A stretch of DNA of 64,000 bases from Methylobacterium sp. Leaf108 (GTDB lineage: Bacteria > Pseudomonadota > Alphaproteobacteria > Rhizobiales > Beijerinckiaceae): NCBI RefSeq assembly GCF_001423265.1, contig NZ_LMND01000012.1, positions 255,501-319,500 on the forward strand, written 5' to 3'. This document shows positions 44,680 through 54,672 of the stretch, piece by piece. Numbering within the stretch: position 1 is the stretch's first letter; each line of letters begins with the position of its first letter. The notes beneath the pieces were generated by a model, which was given only the letters and a program-made list of their open reading frames with translations, ran no database searches and had not been told where the DNA came from. The position numbers were made by a program, and so were the translations under genes.

Positions 44680-44804
44680 GGCAATGTCCTCATCCGACGG
44701 CGACAGAATTGGCGGGGTTGTGCCGCCAGGCTCGGGCCGGGTCAATCTCGGGAGCGGGGACTCGTGGGATCGGAACACGCCGGGGCATTCGCCGGGCTTG
44801 CGGT

Positions 44805-45329
44805 TCAATGACAGCCGCAACCGCTGCCGCAGCTTCCGCCGCCCGCGGGCTCGTCGGTGGCCGGCTTGGCCGCGGCCGGCTTGGCAGCTGTCGGCTTGGC
44901 CACCGACCGTCTGGCCGGCTCGCGGGTGAGGCCGCGCTCCTCCAGTTCGGCGAGGTAGATCGGCCAGCGCTTCCGGTACTCGCGGCCGAGGTCGTACAGG
45001 TAGCTCCAGCCGAACAGGCCGGTGTCGTGCATGTCGTCGAAGGTGAGCTTCACGGCATAGTTGCCGATCGGCTCCACCGCCAGGATCGCCACGTCGACCT
45101 TGCCGCCGATCACCTTGCGCTCGGCCGGCGAATGCCCCTGCACTTCCGCCGATGGGCTGGATACCCGCAGGTATTCCGCCGGCAGCGCGAAGCGGCCGCC
45201 GTCCTCGAAGGCCACGGTGAGCGTGCGCTTGTCGCCCGACAGGCGGATCTCGGTGGGCCAGCGTTCGGTGCCGCCGGACACCTGCTGCTCGACGATCGGC
45301 CGGGTCGTCGCTTGATCGGTCATGGTCAT
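44805..45329 (-). CDS. DUF971 protein with Cys-rich tail
   Basis: A 174-residue protein. Residues about 18-125 are a DUF971 (GBBH-like N-terminal) domain: [38 protein letters not shown] and [20 protein letters not shown] with YLYDLGREY. This domain is found in gamma-butyrobetaine hydroxylase and in stand-alone proteins linked with Fe-S or Mo cofactor functions. The tail has three K-P-x-A-A repeats and ends [12 protein letters not shown], a probable metal-binding patch. Divergent from moaA, which suggests a cofactor-related role. MTMTDQ at 45329 is taken as the start. Confidence 0.82.
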   Translation of the reverse strand: MTMTDQATTRPIVEQQVSGGTERWPTEIRLSGDKRTLTVAFEDGGRFALPAEYLRVSSPSAEVQGHSPAERKVIGGKVDVAILAVEPIGNYAVKLTFDDMHDTGLFGWSYLYDLGREYRKRWPIYLAELEERGLTREPARRSVAKPTAAKPAAAKPATDEPAGGGSCGSGCGCH

Positions 45330-45330
45330 C

Positions 45331-45370
45331 CCCAGAAGGCCTGCCCAGAAAGGCCTGCCCAGCAGGCCTG
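45331..45370. repeat. Three tandem 13-14 bp units in the DUF971/moaA divergent region
   Basis: CCCAGAAGGCCTG, CCCAGAAAGGCCTG and CCCAGCAGGCCTG follow one another without a gap at 45331, 45344 and 45358. Each carries the palindrome AGGCCT. They lie immediately upstream of the DUF971 start and 134 bp before moaA. Confidence 0.85.
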
Positions 45371-45504
45371 CGGCCGTGACAACCCCGGCGCGCCGAGGCG
45401 CGCGCTTGCTCATGGGCCCGCGACGCATCATATGGCGTGGCATGCCAGGTTCGTCACGCGGCAATACCGATACCCTGTCCCCAGGTTCCAGTCGCGAGTC
45501 CAGC

Positions 45505-46542
45505 ATGGACGCTCCCCACGCCGTCTCCCGTCCGTCCGCACCGGTGGCGATGCCGCTGATCGACCCGTTCCAGCGGGCGATCACGTACCTGCGCATCTCG
45601 GTGACCGACCGCTGCGACCTGCGCTGCGTCTATTGCATGTCCGACGACATGCAGTTCCTCCCCAAGGGCGACCTGCTCTCCCTCGAAGAGCTCGACCGGC
45701 TCTGCGCGGTTTTCATCGGGCGCGGCGTGCGCAAGTTGCGCATCACCGGCGGCGAGCCGCTGGTGCGCCGCGACATCATGCACCTGTTCGGCCGCCTCTC
45801 GCGCCACCTCGACAGCGGCGCCCTCGACGAACTCACGCTGACCACCAACGGCACCCAGCTCGGGCGCTTCGCCGGCGACCTGGCGGCGATGGGCGTCAAG
45901 CGCGTCAACGTCTCGCTCGACACCCTCGACGCGGCCAAGTTCAAGGCGATCACCCGCCGCGGCGACCTCAAGGTGGTGCTCGACGGGATCGAGACGGCGC
46001 GCCGCGCCGGCCTCAAGGTCAAGATCAACGCGGTGGCGCTCAAGGGCGTCAACGAGGACGAACTCGCCGACATGATCGCCTGGGCGCACGGCGACGGCAT
46101 GGACATGACCCTGATCGAGGTGATGCCGCTGGGCGAGATCGAGGGCGACCGCACCGACCAGTTCCTGCCGCTCTCGGTGGCGAGGGCGCGGCTCGAGAGC
46201 CGCTTCACCATGGTGCCGCTGCCCGACCGCACCGGCGGCCCGGCCCGCTACGTCCGCATCGCGGAGACCGGCGGCCGCCTCGGCTTCATCACGCCGCTGA
46301 CCCACAATTTCTGCGAGAGCTGCAACCGCGTGCGGCTCACCTGCACCGGCAAGCTCTACATGTGCCTCGGGCAGGAGGACGCGGCCGACCTGCGCGCGGC
46401 CCTGCGCGCCTCGCCCGACGACGCGCTGGTCACCCAGGCGGTGATCGACGCCATCGCCCGCAAGCCCAAGGGCCACGACTTCGTCATCGAACGGGCCCGG
46501 CCCGCGGCGGTGCCCCGCCACATGAGCGTGACCGGCGGCTGA
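45505..46542 (+). CDS. moaA: GTP 3',8-cyclase MoaA (molybdenum cofactor synthesis)
   Basis: A 345-residue radical-SAM enzyme for the first step of molybdopterin synthesis. CDLRCVYC is the N-terminal CxxxCxxC cluster, [12 protein letters not shown] is the SAM-binding GGE motif, and the C-terminal [18 protein letters not shown] is the second cluster (CxxC-x13-C). It ends in Gly-Gly, which is needed for MoaA function in the family. The start is placed at MDAPHAV (45505); ATGs upstream are in frame but lack family similarity. The Mo-hydroxylase genes iorAB lie 3 kb downstream. Confidence 0.96.
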   Translation: MDAPHAVSRPSAPVAMPLIDPFQRAITYLRISVTDRCDLRCVYCMSDDMQFLPKGDLLSLEELDRLCAVFIGRGVRKLRITGGEPLVRRDIMHLFGRLSRHLDSGALDELTLTTNGTQLGRFAGDLAAMGVKRVNVSLDTLDAAKFKAITRRGDLKVVLDGIETARRAGLKVKINAVALKGVNEDELADMIAWAHGDGMDMTLIEVMPLGEIEGDRTDQFLPLSVARARLESRFTMVPLPDRTGGPARYVRIAETGGRLGFITPLTHNFCESCNRVRLTCTGKLYMCLGQEDAADLRAALRASPDDALVTQAVIDAIARKPKGHDFVIERARPAAVPRHMSVTGG

Positions 46543-46627
46543 GCACGGATTTTTTCAGGTCGACCGTATGACAGACCGTGGAATGAGGCTTAGACCGCTG
46601 CGGTAGTTTTACCGTTCGGAGCAGGTC

Positions 46628-47494
46628 ATGGCCAAGGTCGCGTTCTTAGGTCTCGGTGTCATGGGCGGCCCGATGGCCGGGCATCTCGTCAAGCACGGCC
46701 ACGACGTCACCGTCTACAACCGCACCGCCGCCAAGGCGGAGGCGTGGGTCGCCCAGCACGGCGGCCGCTCCGCGCCGACCCCCTACGAGGCGGCGCAGGG
46801 CCAGGAGATCGTGTTCGCCTGCGTCGGCAACGACCTCGACCTGCGCGGCGTGACGATGGGCGAGGACGGCGCCTTCTCGGGCATGGACAAGGGCGCGACC
46901 TTCGTCGACCACACCACCGCCTCGGCCGAGATCGCCCGGGCGCTGGCGGCGGTGGCGGAAAAGTCCGGCCTCGGCTTCGTCGACGCACCCGTCTCCGGCG
47001 GTCAGGCCGGCGCGGAGAACGGCACCCTCACCGTGATGTGCGGCGGCGAGGAGGCCGTCTACGCGGCCGTCGAACCGGCGATCCTGTCCTACGCCAAGGC
47101 GTCGCGGCTGATGGGGCCGGCCGGCTCGGGCCAGCTCACCAAGATGGTCAACCAGATCGCGATCGCCGGCGTCGTGCAGGGGCTCGCCGAGGCGATCCAT
47201 TTCGCGCAATCCGCCGAGCTCGACGTGGAAGCGGTCCTCGACGTGATCTCCAAGGGCGCCGCCGGCTCCTGGCAGATGGAGAACCGCGGCAAGACCATGA
47301 ACGCGGCCAAGTTCGACTTCGGCTTCGCCGTCGACTGGATGCGCAAGGATCTCGGCATCGTGCTGGCGGAGGCCCGCCACAACGGCGCGCAGCTACCCGT
47401 GGCCGCCCTCGTCGACCAGTTCTACGCCGACGTGCAGGCCATGGGCGGCCACCGCTGGGACACCTCGAGCCTCCTCGCCCGCCTCAAGCGCTGA
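46628..47494 (+). CDS. 3-hydroxyisobutyrate dehydrogenase-like oxidoreductase
   Basis: A 288-residue beta-hydroxyacid dehydrogenase. [20 protein letters not shown] is the NAD(P)-binding GxGxxG start, [20 protein letters not shown] is the substrate-binding signature, and [10 protein letters not shown] carries the catalytic Lys. Members act on 3-hydroxyisobutyrate, tartronate semialdehyde or related succinic semialdehydes. A glyoxylate/serine-related substrate is plausible in a methylotroph but not proven. GGAGCAGGTC precedes the ATG. Overlaps miaA by 11 bp at the 3' ends. Confidence 0.92.
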   Translation: MAKVAFLGLGVMGGPMAGHLVKHGHDVTVYNRTAAKAEAWVAQHGGRSAPTPYEAAQGQEIVFACVGNDLDLRGVTMGEDGAFSGMDKGATFVDHTTASAEIARALAAVAEKSGLGFVDAPVSGGQAGAENGTLTVMCGGEEAVYAAVEPAILSYAKASRLMGPAGSGQLTKMVNQIAIAGVVQGLAEAIHFAQSAELDVEAVLDVISKGAAGSWQMENRGKTMNAAKFDFGFAVDWMRKDLGIVLAEARHNGAQLPVAALVDQFYADVQAMGGHRWDTSSLLARLKR

Positions 47495-48428
47495 GGCGGG
47501 CCAGCGCCAGGGCGAGGGCCGCGTCGGGGTCCGTCCACAGCCACTCCGATCCCATCTGGTGGCGGAACCAGGTGAACTGGCGCTTGGCGTAGCGGCGGGT
47601 GTCGGCCTGCCCCCGGCGGATCGCCTCGTCCCGCCCGATCTCGCCGTCGAGATGAGCGATCAGCCCCGGCACGCCGTGCGCCCGCATGATCGGCAGGAGC
47701 GGGTCGAGGCGGCGCTCGCGCAAGGTCGCGACCTCGTCGAGGGCGCCGTCCGCGATCATCGCCACGAAGCGGTCGTCGATGCGCCGGCGCAGGGTCTCGC
47801 GCTCCGGCGACAGGAACAGCTTGAGGAGGGGCCGGCCGGCCAGCGGCCCGGGCCTGCGCTCGCCGTGGAAGGCGGCGATCGGCCGGCCGGTGGCGGCATG
47901 GATCTCCAGGGCGCGCATGATCCGGGCGCGGTCGCTCGGGCGAAGCGCCGCGGCCCCGGCCGGATCGACGCCGGCGAGATCGGCATGGAGCGCCTCGGTC
48001 GGGCATCCCTCGGCCCGCGCGCGGATGGCGGCACGCACCGGGTCCGGCACCGCCGGGAGATCGGACAGGCCCTCCTCCAGGGCCCGGAAGTACAGGCCGG
48101 TGCCGCCCACGAAGACCGGCAGGGTCCCCACTGCCTCCAACTCCGTCAGGAGACACGCGGCATCGCGGGCGAAGTGCCCGGCGGAATAATTCACGGCGCC
48201 GTCGACGTGCCCGTAGAGGCGGTGGGGCACGCCCTCCTCCTCGGCCGGGCTCGGGCGCGCCGAGAGCCGGCGCAGGTCGGCGTAGACCTGCATCGAATCG
48301 GTGTTGACCACGACCCCGCCGAGCCGGCGGGCCAGGTCGAGGGCCAGCCCCGACTTGCCCGAGGCGGTGGGCCCTGCAATGAGGATCGCGGCCAGTCCGT
48401 TCCGGGTCGGCAAGGTGGGGACGCTCAC
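47484..48428 (-). CDS. miaA: tRNA dimethylallyltransferase MiaA
   Basis: A 314-residue enzyme that adds a dimethylallyl group to A37 of tRNAs reading UNN codons. [20 protein letters not shown] is the P-loop, [16 protein letters not shown] the tRNA/DMAPP site, [20 protein letters not shown] the catalytic region, and [14 protein letters not shown] the C-terminal signature. The start is GTG at 48428 with GAGGG upstream, only 3 bases from the divergent serB ATG. The 3' end overlaps the dehydrogenase gene by 11 bp. Confidence 0.96.
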   Translation of the reverse strand: MSVPTLPTRNGLAAILIAGPTASGKSGLALDLARRLGGVVVNTDSMQVYADLRRLSARPSPAEEEGVPHRLYGHVDGAVNYSAGHFARDAACLLTELEAVGTLPVFVGGTGLYFRALEEGLSDLPAVPDPVRAAIRARAEGCPTEALHADLAGVDPAGAAALRPSDRARIMRALEIHAATGRPIAAFHGERRPGPLAGRPLLKLFLSPERETLRRRIDDRFVAMIADGALDEVATLRERRLDPLLPIMRAHGVPGLIAHLDGEIGRDEAIRRGQADTRRYAKRQFTWFRHQMGSEWLWTDPDAALALALARLSA

Positions 48429-48431
48429 GAC

Positions 48432-49334
48432 ATGACCCTCGTCGCCACCCTGATAGCAAACGAATCCCGGCCCGCCATCACCGATGCGGTCCTGGCCGAG
48501 GCGCGGGCGGTGATGGCCACCGAGCACCAGCCGCGCATCCTCAACGGCGAGATCGCCGCCGAACTGCTGATCCCGGGCGAGGCGGCGGCGGCCCCTGCCC
48601 TGGCGCGGCGCCTGCGCGCCGCCTTCGCGGCCGAGCCGTTCGACGTGGCGGTGCTGCCCGTGGGGCGCCATCGGCGCAAGCGCCTGTTCCTCGCCGACAT
48701 GGATTCCACCATGATCGAGCAGGAGTGCATCGACGAACTCGCCGAGACGATCGGCCTGCGCGCCCGCGTCTCGGCCATCACCGAGCGGGCGATGCGGGGC
48801 GAGATCGCCTTCGAGCCGGCGCTGCGCGAGCGCGTGGCACTGCTCGCCGACCTGCCGCTCGCCGCCATCGAAGGGCTGATCCGCGACCGGATCACCCTGA
48901 CGCCGGGCGCACTCACCCTCGTTCGAACCCTGAAGGCGCATGGCGTCCACACCTGCCTCGTCTCGGGCGGCTTCACCCTGTTCGCCGGACCGATCGCGGC
49001 GGCGATCGGCTTCGACGAGGCCCATGCCACGACGCTGGGGGTGCGCGACGGACGCCTCACCGGCACCGTGGAGGAACCCATCGTCGGCCGGGAGACCAAG
49101 CGGGCCACGCTGATCGCCCTGCGCTCGCGGTTCGGCCTCGACCCGGCCGAGACCCTGGCGGTGGGCGATGGCGCCAACGACCTCGACATGCTCGCCGAGG
49201 CCGGGCTCGGTGTCGCCTTCCGGGCCAAGCCCAAGGTGGCGGCGGCCGCCCGCGTCCAGATCGACCACGGCGACCTCACGGCGCTGCTCTACCTGCAGGG
49301 GTTCGCGGCGAGCGAGTTCGTGACGGCGGCCTGA
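48432..49334 (+). CDS. serB: Phosphoserine phosphatase SerB
   Basis: A 300-residue HAD phosphatase, the last step of serine synthesis. [20 protein letters not shown] is motif I with both Asp residues, [15 protein letters not shown] is motif II (Ser), K in GRETKRATL is motif III, and [20 protein letters not shown] is motif IV. An ACT-like N-terminal region (~80 residues) precedes, as in longer SerB forms. Starts 3 bases from the divergent miaA start, so its promoter and ribosome binding site must lie inside miaA. Serine is also the entry compound of the serine cycle. Confidence 0.95.
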   Translation: MTLVATLIANESRPAITDAVLAEARAVMATEHQPRILNGEIAAELLIPGEAAAAPALARRLRAAFAAEPFDVAVLPVGRHRRKRLFLADMDSTMIEQECIDELAETIGLRARVSAITERAMRGEIAFEPALRERVALLADLPLAAIEGLIRDRITLTPGALTLVRTLKAHGVHTCLVSGGFTLFAGPIAAAIGFDEAHATTLGVRDGRLTGTVEEPIVGRETKRATLIALRSRFGLDPAETLAVGDGANDLDMLAEAGLGVAFRAKPKVAAAARVQIDHGDLTALLYLQGFAASEFVTAA

Positions 49335-49430
49335 GCGGCTGCGTCGCCAGGCGGCGTTGCAAAACCTTCGCGTTGCCCATCTACTGGTGTGATCGAAGAG
49401 CCTGTCTGGGGCCGAGCGCGGAGACGAAGC

Positions 49431-49898
49431 ATGATCCGGCTGAACCTGAACGGTGTCGTCCGCGAGGTCGATGCCGAACCCGAAACGCCGCTCCTCTGGG
49501 TCATCCGGGAGCAGGCCGGCCTCACCGGCACGAAGTACGGCTGCGGCATCGCCCAATGCGGGGCCTGCACGGTCCACATCGACGGGGCGGCGGTGCGCTC
49601 CTGCTCGATGCCGGTGTCGAGCGTGACGGCGGACCAGAAGATCGTGACGATCGAGGGCCTGTCGGCGGACCGCTCGCACCCGGTGCAGAAGGCTTGGGGC
49701 GAGCTCGACGTGCCGCAATGCGGCTTCTGTCAGCCCGGGATGATCATGGCCTCGGCCGCGCTGCTGGCGCAGAACCCACGCCCGAGCGAGGCCGAGATCC
49801 GCTCCGAGATCACCAACATCTGCCGCTGCGGCACCTACACGCGGGTGCTGGCCGGCATCAAGCTCGCCGCCGAGCGCGGCGAAGCCGGCCGCGGCTGA
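49431..49898 (+). CDS. iorA: Isoquinoline 1-oxidoreductase-type [2Fe-2S] subunit (IorA-like)
   Basis: A 155-residue small subunit of a molybdenum hydroxylase. [19 protein letters not shown] is the plant-ferredoxin [2Fe-2S] loop and [10 protein letters not shown] with [12 protein letters not shown] binds the second [2Fe-2S] cluster. There is no FAD subunit nearby, as in the IorAB subgroup, which passes electrons to cytochrome c rather than to NAD. GGAGACGAAGC precedes the ATG at 49431. iorB follows 10 bp later. First gene of the 49.4-55.8 kb operon. Confidence 0.93.
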   Translation: MIRLNLNGVVREVDAEPETPLLWVIREQAGLTGTKYGCGIAQCGACTVHIDGAAVRSCSMPVSSVTADQKIVTIEGLSADRSHPVQKAWGELDVPQCGFCQPGMIMASAALLAQNPRPSEAEIRSEITNICRCGTYTRVLAGIKLAAERGEAGRG

Positions 49899-49908
49899 GG
49901 GGGCAACC

Positions 49909-52110
49909 ATGACCGATCATCGCCCGACCCCCGCCGCCGCCCTGTCGCGCCGCGGTTTCGTCGCCTCCGTGGCGGCGCTCGCCGGGGGCTTCAGCCTCGG
50001 CTTCCACGTTCCCTTCGCCGGCGAGGCGATGGCGCAGGACGCGGCCACCATCACGCCCGAGGTCAACGCCTGGGTGGTGATCCGCCCCGACGAGACCGTG
50101 GTGATCCGCATCGCCCGCTCCGAGATGGGCCAGGGCACGCTCACCGGCCTCGCCCAGCTGGTGGCCGAGGAGCTCGGCTGCGACTGGTCGCGCGTGGTGA
50201 CCGAGTATCCGACGCCGGGCCAGAACCTGGCGCGGGGCCGGGTCTGGGGCGATTTCGGCACCGGCGGCAGCCGCGGCATCCGCGACTCGCACGACCTCGT
50301 CCGCAAGGGCGGGGCCGCCGCCCGCATCATGCTGGTGGAGGCGGCCGCCAAGGGCTGGGGCGTGGCGCCGGGCGAGTGCCGCGCCGACAGGGGCGTGATC
50401 GCCCATGCCGCCTCGGGCCGGACCACCACCTACGGCGCGGTCGCCGTCGAGGCGGCCAAGATCGCGCCGCCCAAGGACGTGGTGCTCAAGGACCCCAAGG
50501 ACTGGACTATCGCCGGCAAGCCGGTGAAGCGCCTCGACACGGCGGAAAAGCTCGACGGCAGCCAGGTCTACGGCATCGACCTGACCCTGCCCGGCATGCT
50601 CAACGCGGCGATCCGCGACTGCCCGGTCACCGGCGGCACGGTGAAAAGCTTCGACGCCAAGGCGGTCAGCGGCATGGCGGGCGTGAAGCGCGTGGTGCAG
50701 GTCGGCGACACGGGGGTCGCCGTGATCGCCGACACCTTCTGGCGGGCCAAGACCGCGCTGGATGCGCTGCCGATCGTCTGGGACGAGGGGCCGAACGCCA
50801 CCGTGTCGAGCGCCACCATCGCGGCGATGCTGCGCGAGGGCCTCGACGCCACCGAGGCCCATGTCGGCAACAAGGGCGGCGACGTGGAGGCCGCCCTCAA
50901 GGGTGCCGCCAAGGTGGTGGAGGCCACCTACGGCGTGCCGTTCCAGAACCACGCCACCATGGAGCCGATGAACGCCACGGTGCGCTGGACGCCCGAGCGC
51001 TGCGAGGCCTGGGCTCCGACCCAGAGCGGCGAGGCGGCCCTGGCCGCGGTGGCCGAGGCGTCCGGGCTCTCGGCCAAGCAATGCGACGTCCACAAGATCC
51101 ACCTCGGCGGCGGCTTCGGGCGCCGCGGCGCCACCCACGACTGGCTGCGCCAGGCCGTGCTGATCGCCCGCGAGATGCCGGGCACCCCGGTCAAGCTGAT
51201 CTGGACCCGCGAAGAGGACATGGCGCACGGGCGCTACCACCCGATCACCCAGTGCCGGATGCGCGCCGCCCTCGACGGGCAGGGCAACCTCACCGGCCTG
51301 CACATGCGCATCTCCGGCCAGTCGATCCTCGCCTCGGTGGCGCCCAACCGGATGGTGGACGGCAAGGACCCGGTGGTGTTCCAGGGGCTCAACCCGGGCG
51401 GCGCGGAGGCGGCGATCGGCTACACGATCCCCAACATCCTGGTCGATCACGCCATGCGCAACCCGCACATCCTGCCGGGGTTTTGGCGCGGCGTGAACAT
51501 GAACCCCAACGCCATCTACCTCGAATGCTTCATGGACGAGCTCGCCCACGCGGCGGGGCAGGACCCGCTGGCCTTCCGGTTGAAGCTGATGGGCAACCAC
51601 CCCAAGCACCGCGCCGTGCTGCAGGCGGTGGCCGACAAGGCCGGCTGGGGTGAGAAGCCCGCGCCGGGGGTGTTCCGCGGCCTCGCTCAGATGATGGGCT
51701 TCGGCAGCTACGTGGCGGCGGTGGCCGAGATCTCCGTGACCGACGAGGGCAAGGTCAAGGTCCACCGCATCGTGGCCTCCACCGATCCGGGCCATGCCCT
51801 GAATCCGCAGCAGATCGACGCGCAGATCGGCGGATCGTTCGTCTACGGACTCTCGGCGGCGCTCTACCAGGAGTGCACCGTCAAGGACGGCCGTATCGAG
51901 CAGACCAACTTCGACAGCTACCCGGTGATGCGCCTCGACGAGATGCCGGTGGTGGAGACCATCGTCATGCCCTCGGGTGGGTTCTGGGGCGGCGTCGGCG
52001 AACCGACCATCGCCGTGGCGGCGCCTGCCGTGCTCAACGCGGTCTTCGCCGCCACCGGCAAGCGCGTGCGCCAGATGCCGCTCAAGAACACGGACCTGCG
52101 CCGGGCGTGA
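49909..52110 (+). CDS. iorB: Molybdopterin-binding aldehyde/xanthine-oxidase-type subunit (IorB-like)
   Basis: A 733-residue large subunit of a periplasmic molybdenum hydroxylase. The N-terminus has a Tat signal ([20 protein letters not shown]). [19 protein letters not shown] is the molybdopterin-dinucleotide motif, and [14 protein letters not shown] near the C-terminus carries the catalytic Glu. Known members oxidise isoquinoline, aldehydes or related compounds; the substrate here is unknown. The stop overlaps the start of the cytochrome gene (GTGA). IorAB and the sox-like genes are probably expressed together. Confidence 0.93.
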   Translation: MTDHRPTPAAALSRRGFVASVAALAGGFSLGFHVPFAGEAMAQDAATITPEVNAWVVIRPDETVVIRIARSEMGQGTLTGLAQLVAEELGCDWSRVVTEYPTPGQNLARGRVWGDFGTGGSRGIRDSHDLVRKGGAAARIMLVEAAAKGWGVAPGECRADRGVIAHAASGRTTTYGAVAVEAAKIAPPKDVVLKDPKDWTIAGKPVKRLDTAEKLDGSQVYGIDLTLPGMLNAAIRDCPVTGGTVKSFDAKAVSGMAGVKRVVQVGDTGVAVIADTFWRAKTALDALPIVWDEGPNATVSSATIAAMLREGLDATEAHVGNKGGDVEAALKGAAKVVEATYGVPFQNHATMEPMNATVRWTPERCEAWAPTQSGEAALAAVAEASGLSAKQCDVHKIHLGGGFGRRGATHDWLRQAVLIAREMPGTPVKLIWTREEDMAHGRYHPITQCRMRAALDGQGNLTGLHMRISGQSILASVAPNRMVDGKDPVVFQGLNPGGAEAAIGYTIPNILVDHAMRNPHILPGFWRGVNMNPNAIYLECFMDELAHAAGQDPLAFRLKLMGNHPKHRAVLQAVADKAGWGEKPAPGVFRGLAQMMGFGSYVAAVAEISVTDEGKVKVHRIVASTDPGHALNPQQIDAQIGGSFVYGLSAALYQECTVKDGRIEQTNFDSYPVMRLDEMPVVETIVMPSGGFWGGVGEPTIAVAAPAVLNAVFAATGKRVRQMPLKNTDLRRA

Positions 52111-52436
52111 GGGGGATCGGAGCCGCGTTCCTGCTGCTCGCCGCCGTGCCGGCCGCCGCGCGAGACCTTTCGCCGAAGGCCGCGCAAGACATGCCGGCGG
52201 CGGCCGCACAGGACATGCGGCCGCCGCCGGGCGCCTCCTCCTGCGCCGGCTGTCACGCGGCCGGCGCGGCCATGGGGGCCATCGCCGGACGGCCGGAGGC
52301 GGAGATCGCCACCGCCCTGGCCGAGTACCGCTCGGGCGCCAGGCCGGCGAGCGTGATGGGCCGCATCGCCAAGGGGTTCTCGGAGGCGGAGAGCCGGGCC
52401 ATCGCGGCGTATGTTTCGCGCAGGCCGCCGGAATGA
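52107..52436 (+). CDS. Small mono-haem c-type cytochrome (FccA-like position)
   Basis: A 109-residue exported cytochrome. A Sec signal (AFLLLAAVPAAA) is followed by a short Gln/Ala-rich segment with a duplicated AAQDM, and then one haem site CAGCH. The C-terminal MGRIAKGFSEAESRAIAAYV supplies the likely Met ligand. The GTG start overlaps iorB and its stop overlaps the flavoprotein start (ATGA). The position before an FccB-type gene suggests it is the cytochrome partner of that flavoprotein, of IorAB, or of both. Confidence 0.85.
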   Translation: MRGIGAAFLLLAAVPAAARDLSPKAAQDMPAAAAQDMRPPPGASSCAGCHAAGAAMGAIAGRPEAEIATALAEYRSGARPASVMGRIAKGFSEAESRAIAAYVSRRPPE

Positions 52437-53689
52437 CCGCCCCGACCCGTCGTGACCTCATCTGCGCCGCCGGGGCCGTCCTGGCGTTCCCGAAGCCCAG
52501 CCTCGCCCAGGGCAAGCCCAAGGTCGTCGTCGTCGGCGGCGGGTTCGGCGGCGCCAGTGCGGCCCGCGCGCTTCTAGCCGGCGGCCTCGACGTCACCCTG
52601 GTCGAGGCGAACGCCACCTACACCGCCTGCCCGTTCAGCAACGAGGTCATCGCCGGGCTGCAGCCGATGGAGGCCCAGCGCTTCGGCTACGACGGCGTGT
52701 CCGGATCGGGGGTCCGGGTGGTCCATGCGGTGGCCGCGGCGATCGATGCCGACCGGCGCCGGGTCACCCTCGCGGACGGCGCGACGCTACCCTACGACCG
52801 CCTCGTCCTGTCGCCCGGCATCGACCTGCGCTTCGACGCGATCCCCGGCTACGACGAGGCGGCGGCCGAGGTGATGCCCCATGCCTGGAAGGCGGGGGTG
52901 CAGACCGAGCTCCTGAGGCGTCGGATCGAGGCGATGCCGGAGGGCGGCACCGTCGTCCTGTCGGTGCCGGGCAACCCCTACCGCTGCCCGCCGGGGCCCT
53001 ACGAGCGCGCGAGCCTGATCGCGCATGTGCTCAAGACCCGCAAGCCGAGCGCGAAACTGATCGTCCTCGACGCCAAGGACGTCTTTTCCAAGCAGCGCCT
53101 GTTCGAGGCGGCCTGGGCCTCCCTCTACCCCTCCATCCTCGAATACGTGCCCCTGGCGGGCGGCGGGCAGGTGACCGGGGTCGACCGGGCCACCATGACC
53201 GTGCGCACCGATTTCTCCGAGTACAAGGCGGACGTGGCCTGCATCATCCCGCCCCAGCGGGCCGGGCGCATCGCGGTCACCGCCGGGGTCGCCGACCGTT
53301 CGGGCTGGTGCCCGATCGACCCGGTGACGTTCGAATCCAGGCTGGTGCCGGGCATCCACGTGATCGGCGACGCGGCCATCGCCGGCGCCATGCCGAAATC
53401 CGCCTTCTCGGCCGACGCGCAGGCCCAGGTCTGTGCGCTCGCCGTGATCGACCTCCTGGCCGGGCGCGCGCCCGAGGAGCCCAAGCTCATCAACACCTGC
53501 TACAGCCTCGTGGCACCCGGCTACGGCATCTCCATCGCAGGGGTCTACCGCCCGTCCGGCGGCGTCCTGGCCGACGTCGAGGGCGCGGGCGGGATCAGCC
53601 CCCTCGACGCCCCGGCGTCCCTACGCGAGCAGGAGGCGGCGTATGCCGCCGACTGGTACCGGACCATCACCCGGCGGGTGTTCGGGTGA
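52433..53689 (+). CDS. FccB/SoxF-type sulfide dehydrogenase flavoprotein
   Basis: A 418-residue periplasmic flavoprotein with an N-terminal export signal (TRRDLICAAGAVLAF, possibly Tat). VVVVGGGFGGASAARALLAG is the FAD-binding motif. TACPFSNEVIAG has the redox-active Cys of flavocytochrome c sulfide dehydrogenase. The C-terminal NTCYSLVAPGYGISIAGVYR is the diagnostic FCSD flavin-binding domain with the second Cys. Expected to oxidise sulfide (or protein-bound persulfide) and pass electrons to a cytochrome c. Coupled by ATGA to the cytochrome gene and by GTGA to soxX. Confidence 0.92.
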   Translation: MTAPTRRDLICAAGAVLAFPKPSLAQGKPKVVVVGGGFGGASAARALLAGGLDVTLVEANATYTACPFSNEVIAGLQPMEAQRFGYDGVSGSGVRVVHAVAAAIDADRRRVTLADGATLPYDRLVLSPGIDLRFDAIPGYDEAAAEVMPHAWKAGVQTELLRRRIEAMPEGGTVVLSVPGNPYRCPPGPYERASLIAHVLKTRKPSAKLIVLDAKDVFSKQRLFEAAWASLYPSILEYVPLAGGGQVTGVDRATMTVRTDFSEYKADVACIIPPQRAGRIAVTAGVADRSGWCPIDPVTFESRLVPGIHVIGDAAIAGAMPKSAFSADAQAQVCALAVIDLLAGRAPEEPKLINTCYSLVAPGYGISIAGVYRPSGGVLADVEGAGGISPLDAPASLREQEAAYAADWYRTITRRVFG

Positions 53690-54198
53690 GGCGGACCGGG
53701 CCGCATGAGACCGCCGGAAAGGCCACGCGCCTCGTTCTTACGGCCGGGTGCCTTCTGGCAGTCGATGCATCCTTCGCGGGCGCGACGGACACCCGCCGCC
53801 CTCCCATCGCCATCGTCGGCGACGCCATTCCCGCCCCCCTCACCGACACCCCCGGCGACCCCGCGCGCGGCCGCGCGATCGTCGCCGACCGCACCCGGGG
53901 GCTGTGCCTGCTGTGCCACGCCGGGCCGATCCCGGAGGAACGGTTCCAGGGCGACCTCGGCCCCGACCTGTCGGGCGCCGGCAGCCGCCACACGGCGGGG
54001 CAGCTTCGCCTGCGCCTGGTCGACGGCCGGGCCTTGAACCCGGACACGATCATGCCTTCCTATCACCGGGTCGACCCGAGTCCGCGCGTCGGGGCGGCCT
54101 GGCGCGGCAAGCCGGTGCTGGAGGCCCAGGAGATCGAAGACGTGGTCGCCTACCTCGCCACGCTGCGCGACGACACCAGGGAAGGACCCGCCCGATGA
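53686..54198 (+). CDS. soxX: SoxX-type mono-haem cytochrome
   Basis: A 170-residue exported cytochrome c. After a signal region (residues ~12-32), GLCLLCHAGPIPEERFQG contains the haem site CLLCH in the standard SoxX context. GPDLSGAG, RLRLVDGRALNPDTIMPSYH and AQEIEDVVAYLATLRD complete the family pattern, with the Met of IMPSYH as the likely axial ligand. SoxX works with SoxA to join sulfur substrates to the SoxY carrier. GTG start overlapping the flavoprotein stop. Confidence 0.93.
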   Translation: MRRTGPHETAGKATRLVLTAGCLLAVDASFAGATDTRRPPIAIVGDAIPAPLTDTPGDPARGRAIVADRTRGLCLLCHAGPIPEERFQGDLGPDLSGAGSRHTAGQLRLRLVDGRALNPDTIMPSYHRVDPSPRVGAAWRGKPVLEAQEIEDVVAYLATLRDDTREGPAR

Positions 54199-54668
54199 CG
54201 CCCTCCGCCGGAACCCGGAACCGCCGCGACCTCCTCGCCGCCGGGGCGGCGGCCGTCCTGGCCATCACGGTGCGGCCCGTCGCGGCGGCCTCCCCGGTGC
54301 GCACCGAGAGCACGGCCGAGGCGATCCGCCGGTTCGCCGGGGAGGCGGCGATCACGCCGGGGCGGATCCACCTCGACCTGCCCCCGCTCGTGGAGAACGG
54401 CAACGCCGTGACCATCACGGTGACCGTCGACAGCCCGATGACCGCCGACGACCACGTCCGTCGCATCGCGGTGTTCAACGACAAGAACCCGCAGCCCAAC
54501 GTGGTCACGGTGCATCTCGGGCCGGCGTCCGGCCGCGCGGCGGTGACCACCCGCATCCGGCTGGCCGACACCCAGCGCATCACCGCCATCGCCGAGACCA
54601 GCGACGGGCGCTACTGGTCCACCAGCGCCGACGCGATCGTCACGCTGGCCGCCTGCCTGGAGGGCTGA
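54195..54668 (+). CDS. soxY: SoxY-type sulfur carrier with atypical C-terminus
   Basis: A 157-residue carrier protein with a Tat-type signal (NRRDLLAAGAAAVLA). The Ig-like body (ENGNAVTITVTVDSPMTADD, RIAVFNDKNPQPNV, TTRIRLADTQRITAIAETSD) is typical SoxY. The swinging arm normally ends GGCGG; here the end is TLAACLEG with the single Cys at position 154. The Cys is thus kept but the glycines around it are gone and the tail is one residue longer. The Cys may still carry sulfur, but partner specificity may differ. ATGA-coupled to soxX. Confidence 0.9.
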   Translation: MTPSAGTRNRRDLLAAGAAAVLAITVRPVAAASPVRTESTAEAIRRFAGEAAITPGRIHLDLPPLVENGNAVTITVTVDSPMTADDHVRRIAVFNDKNPQPNVVTVHLGPASGRAAVTTRIRLADTQRITAIAETSDGRYWSTSADAIVTLAACLEG

Positions 54669-54672
54669 GCCG

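Noticed and set aside
47484..49910. An 808-codon minus-strand frame that seems to extend miaA far upstream
   Set aside because: Only the last 314 codons match MiaA. The rest is antisense to serB and iorA, which have unambiguous motifs; GTG at 48428 is the supported start.
49858..52617. A 919-codon minus-strand frame opposite iorB
   Set aside because: The plus strand has a complete molybdenum hydroxylase with all motifs; the minus translation has no recognisable domain.
53325..53345. A tRNA T-loop-like GTTCGAATCC
   Set aside because: It lies within the FccB-type coding region and no cloverleaf can be folded around it.
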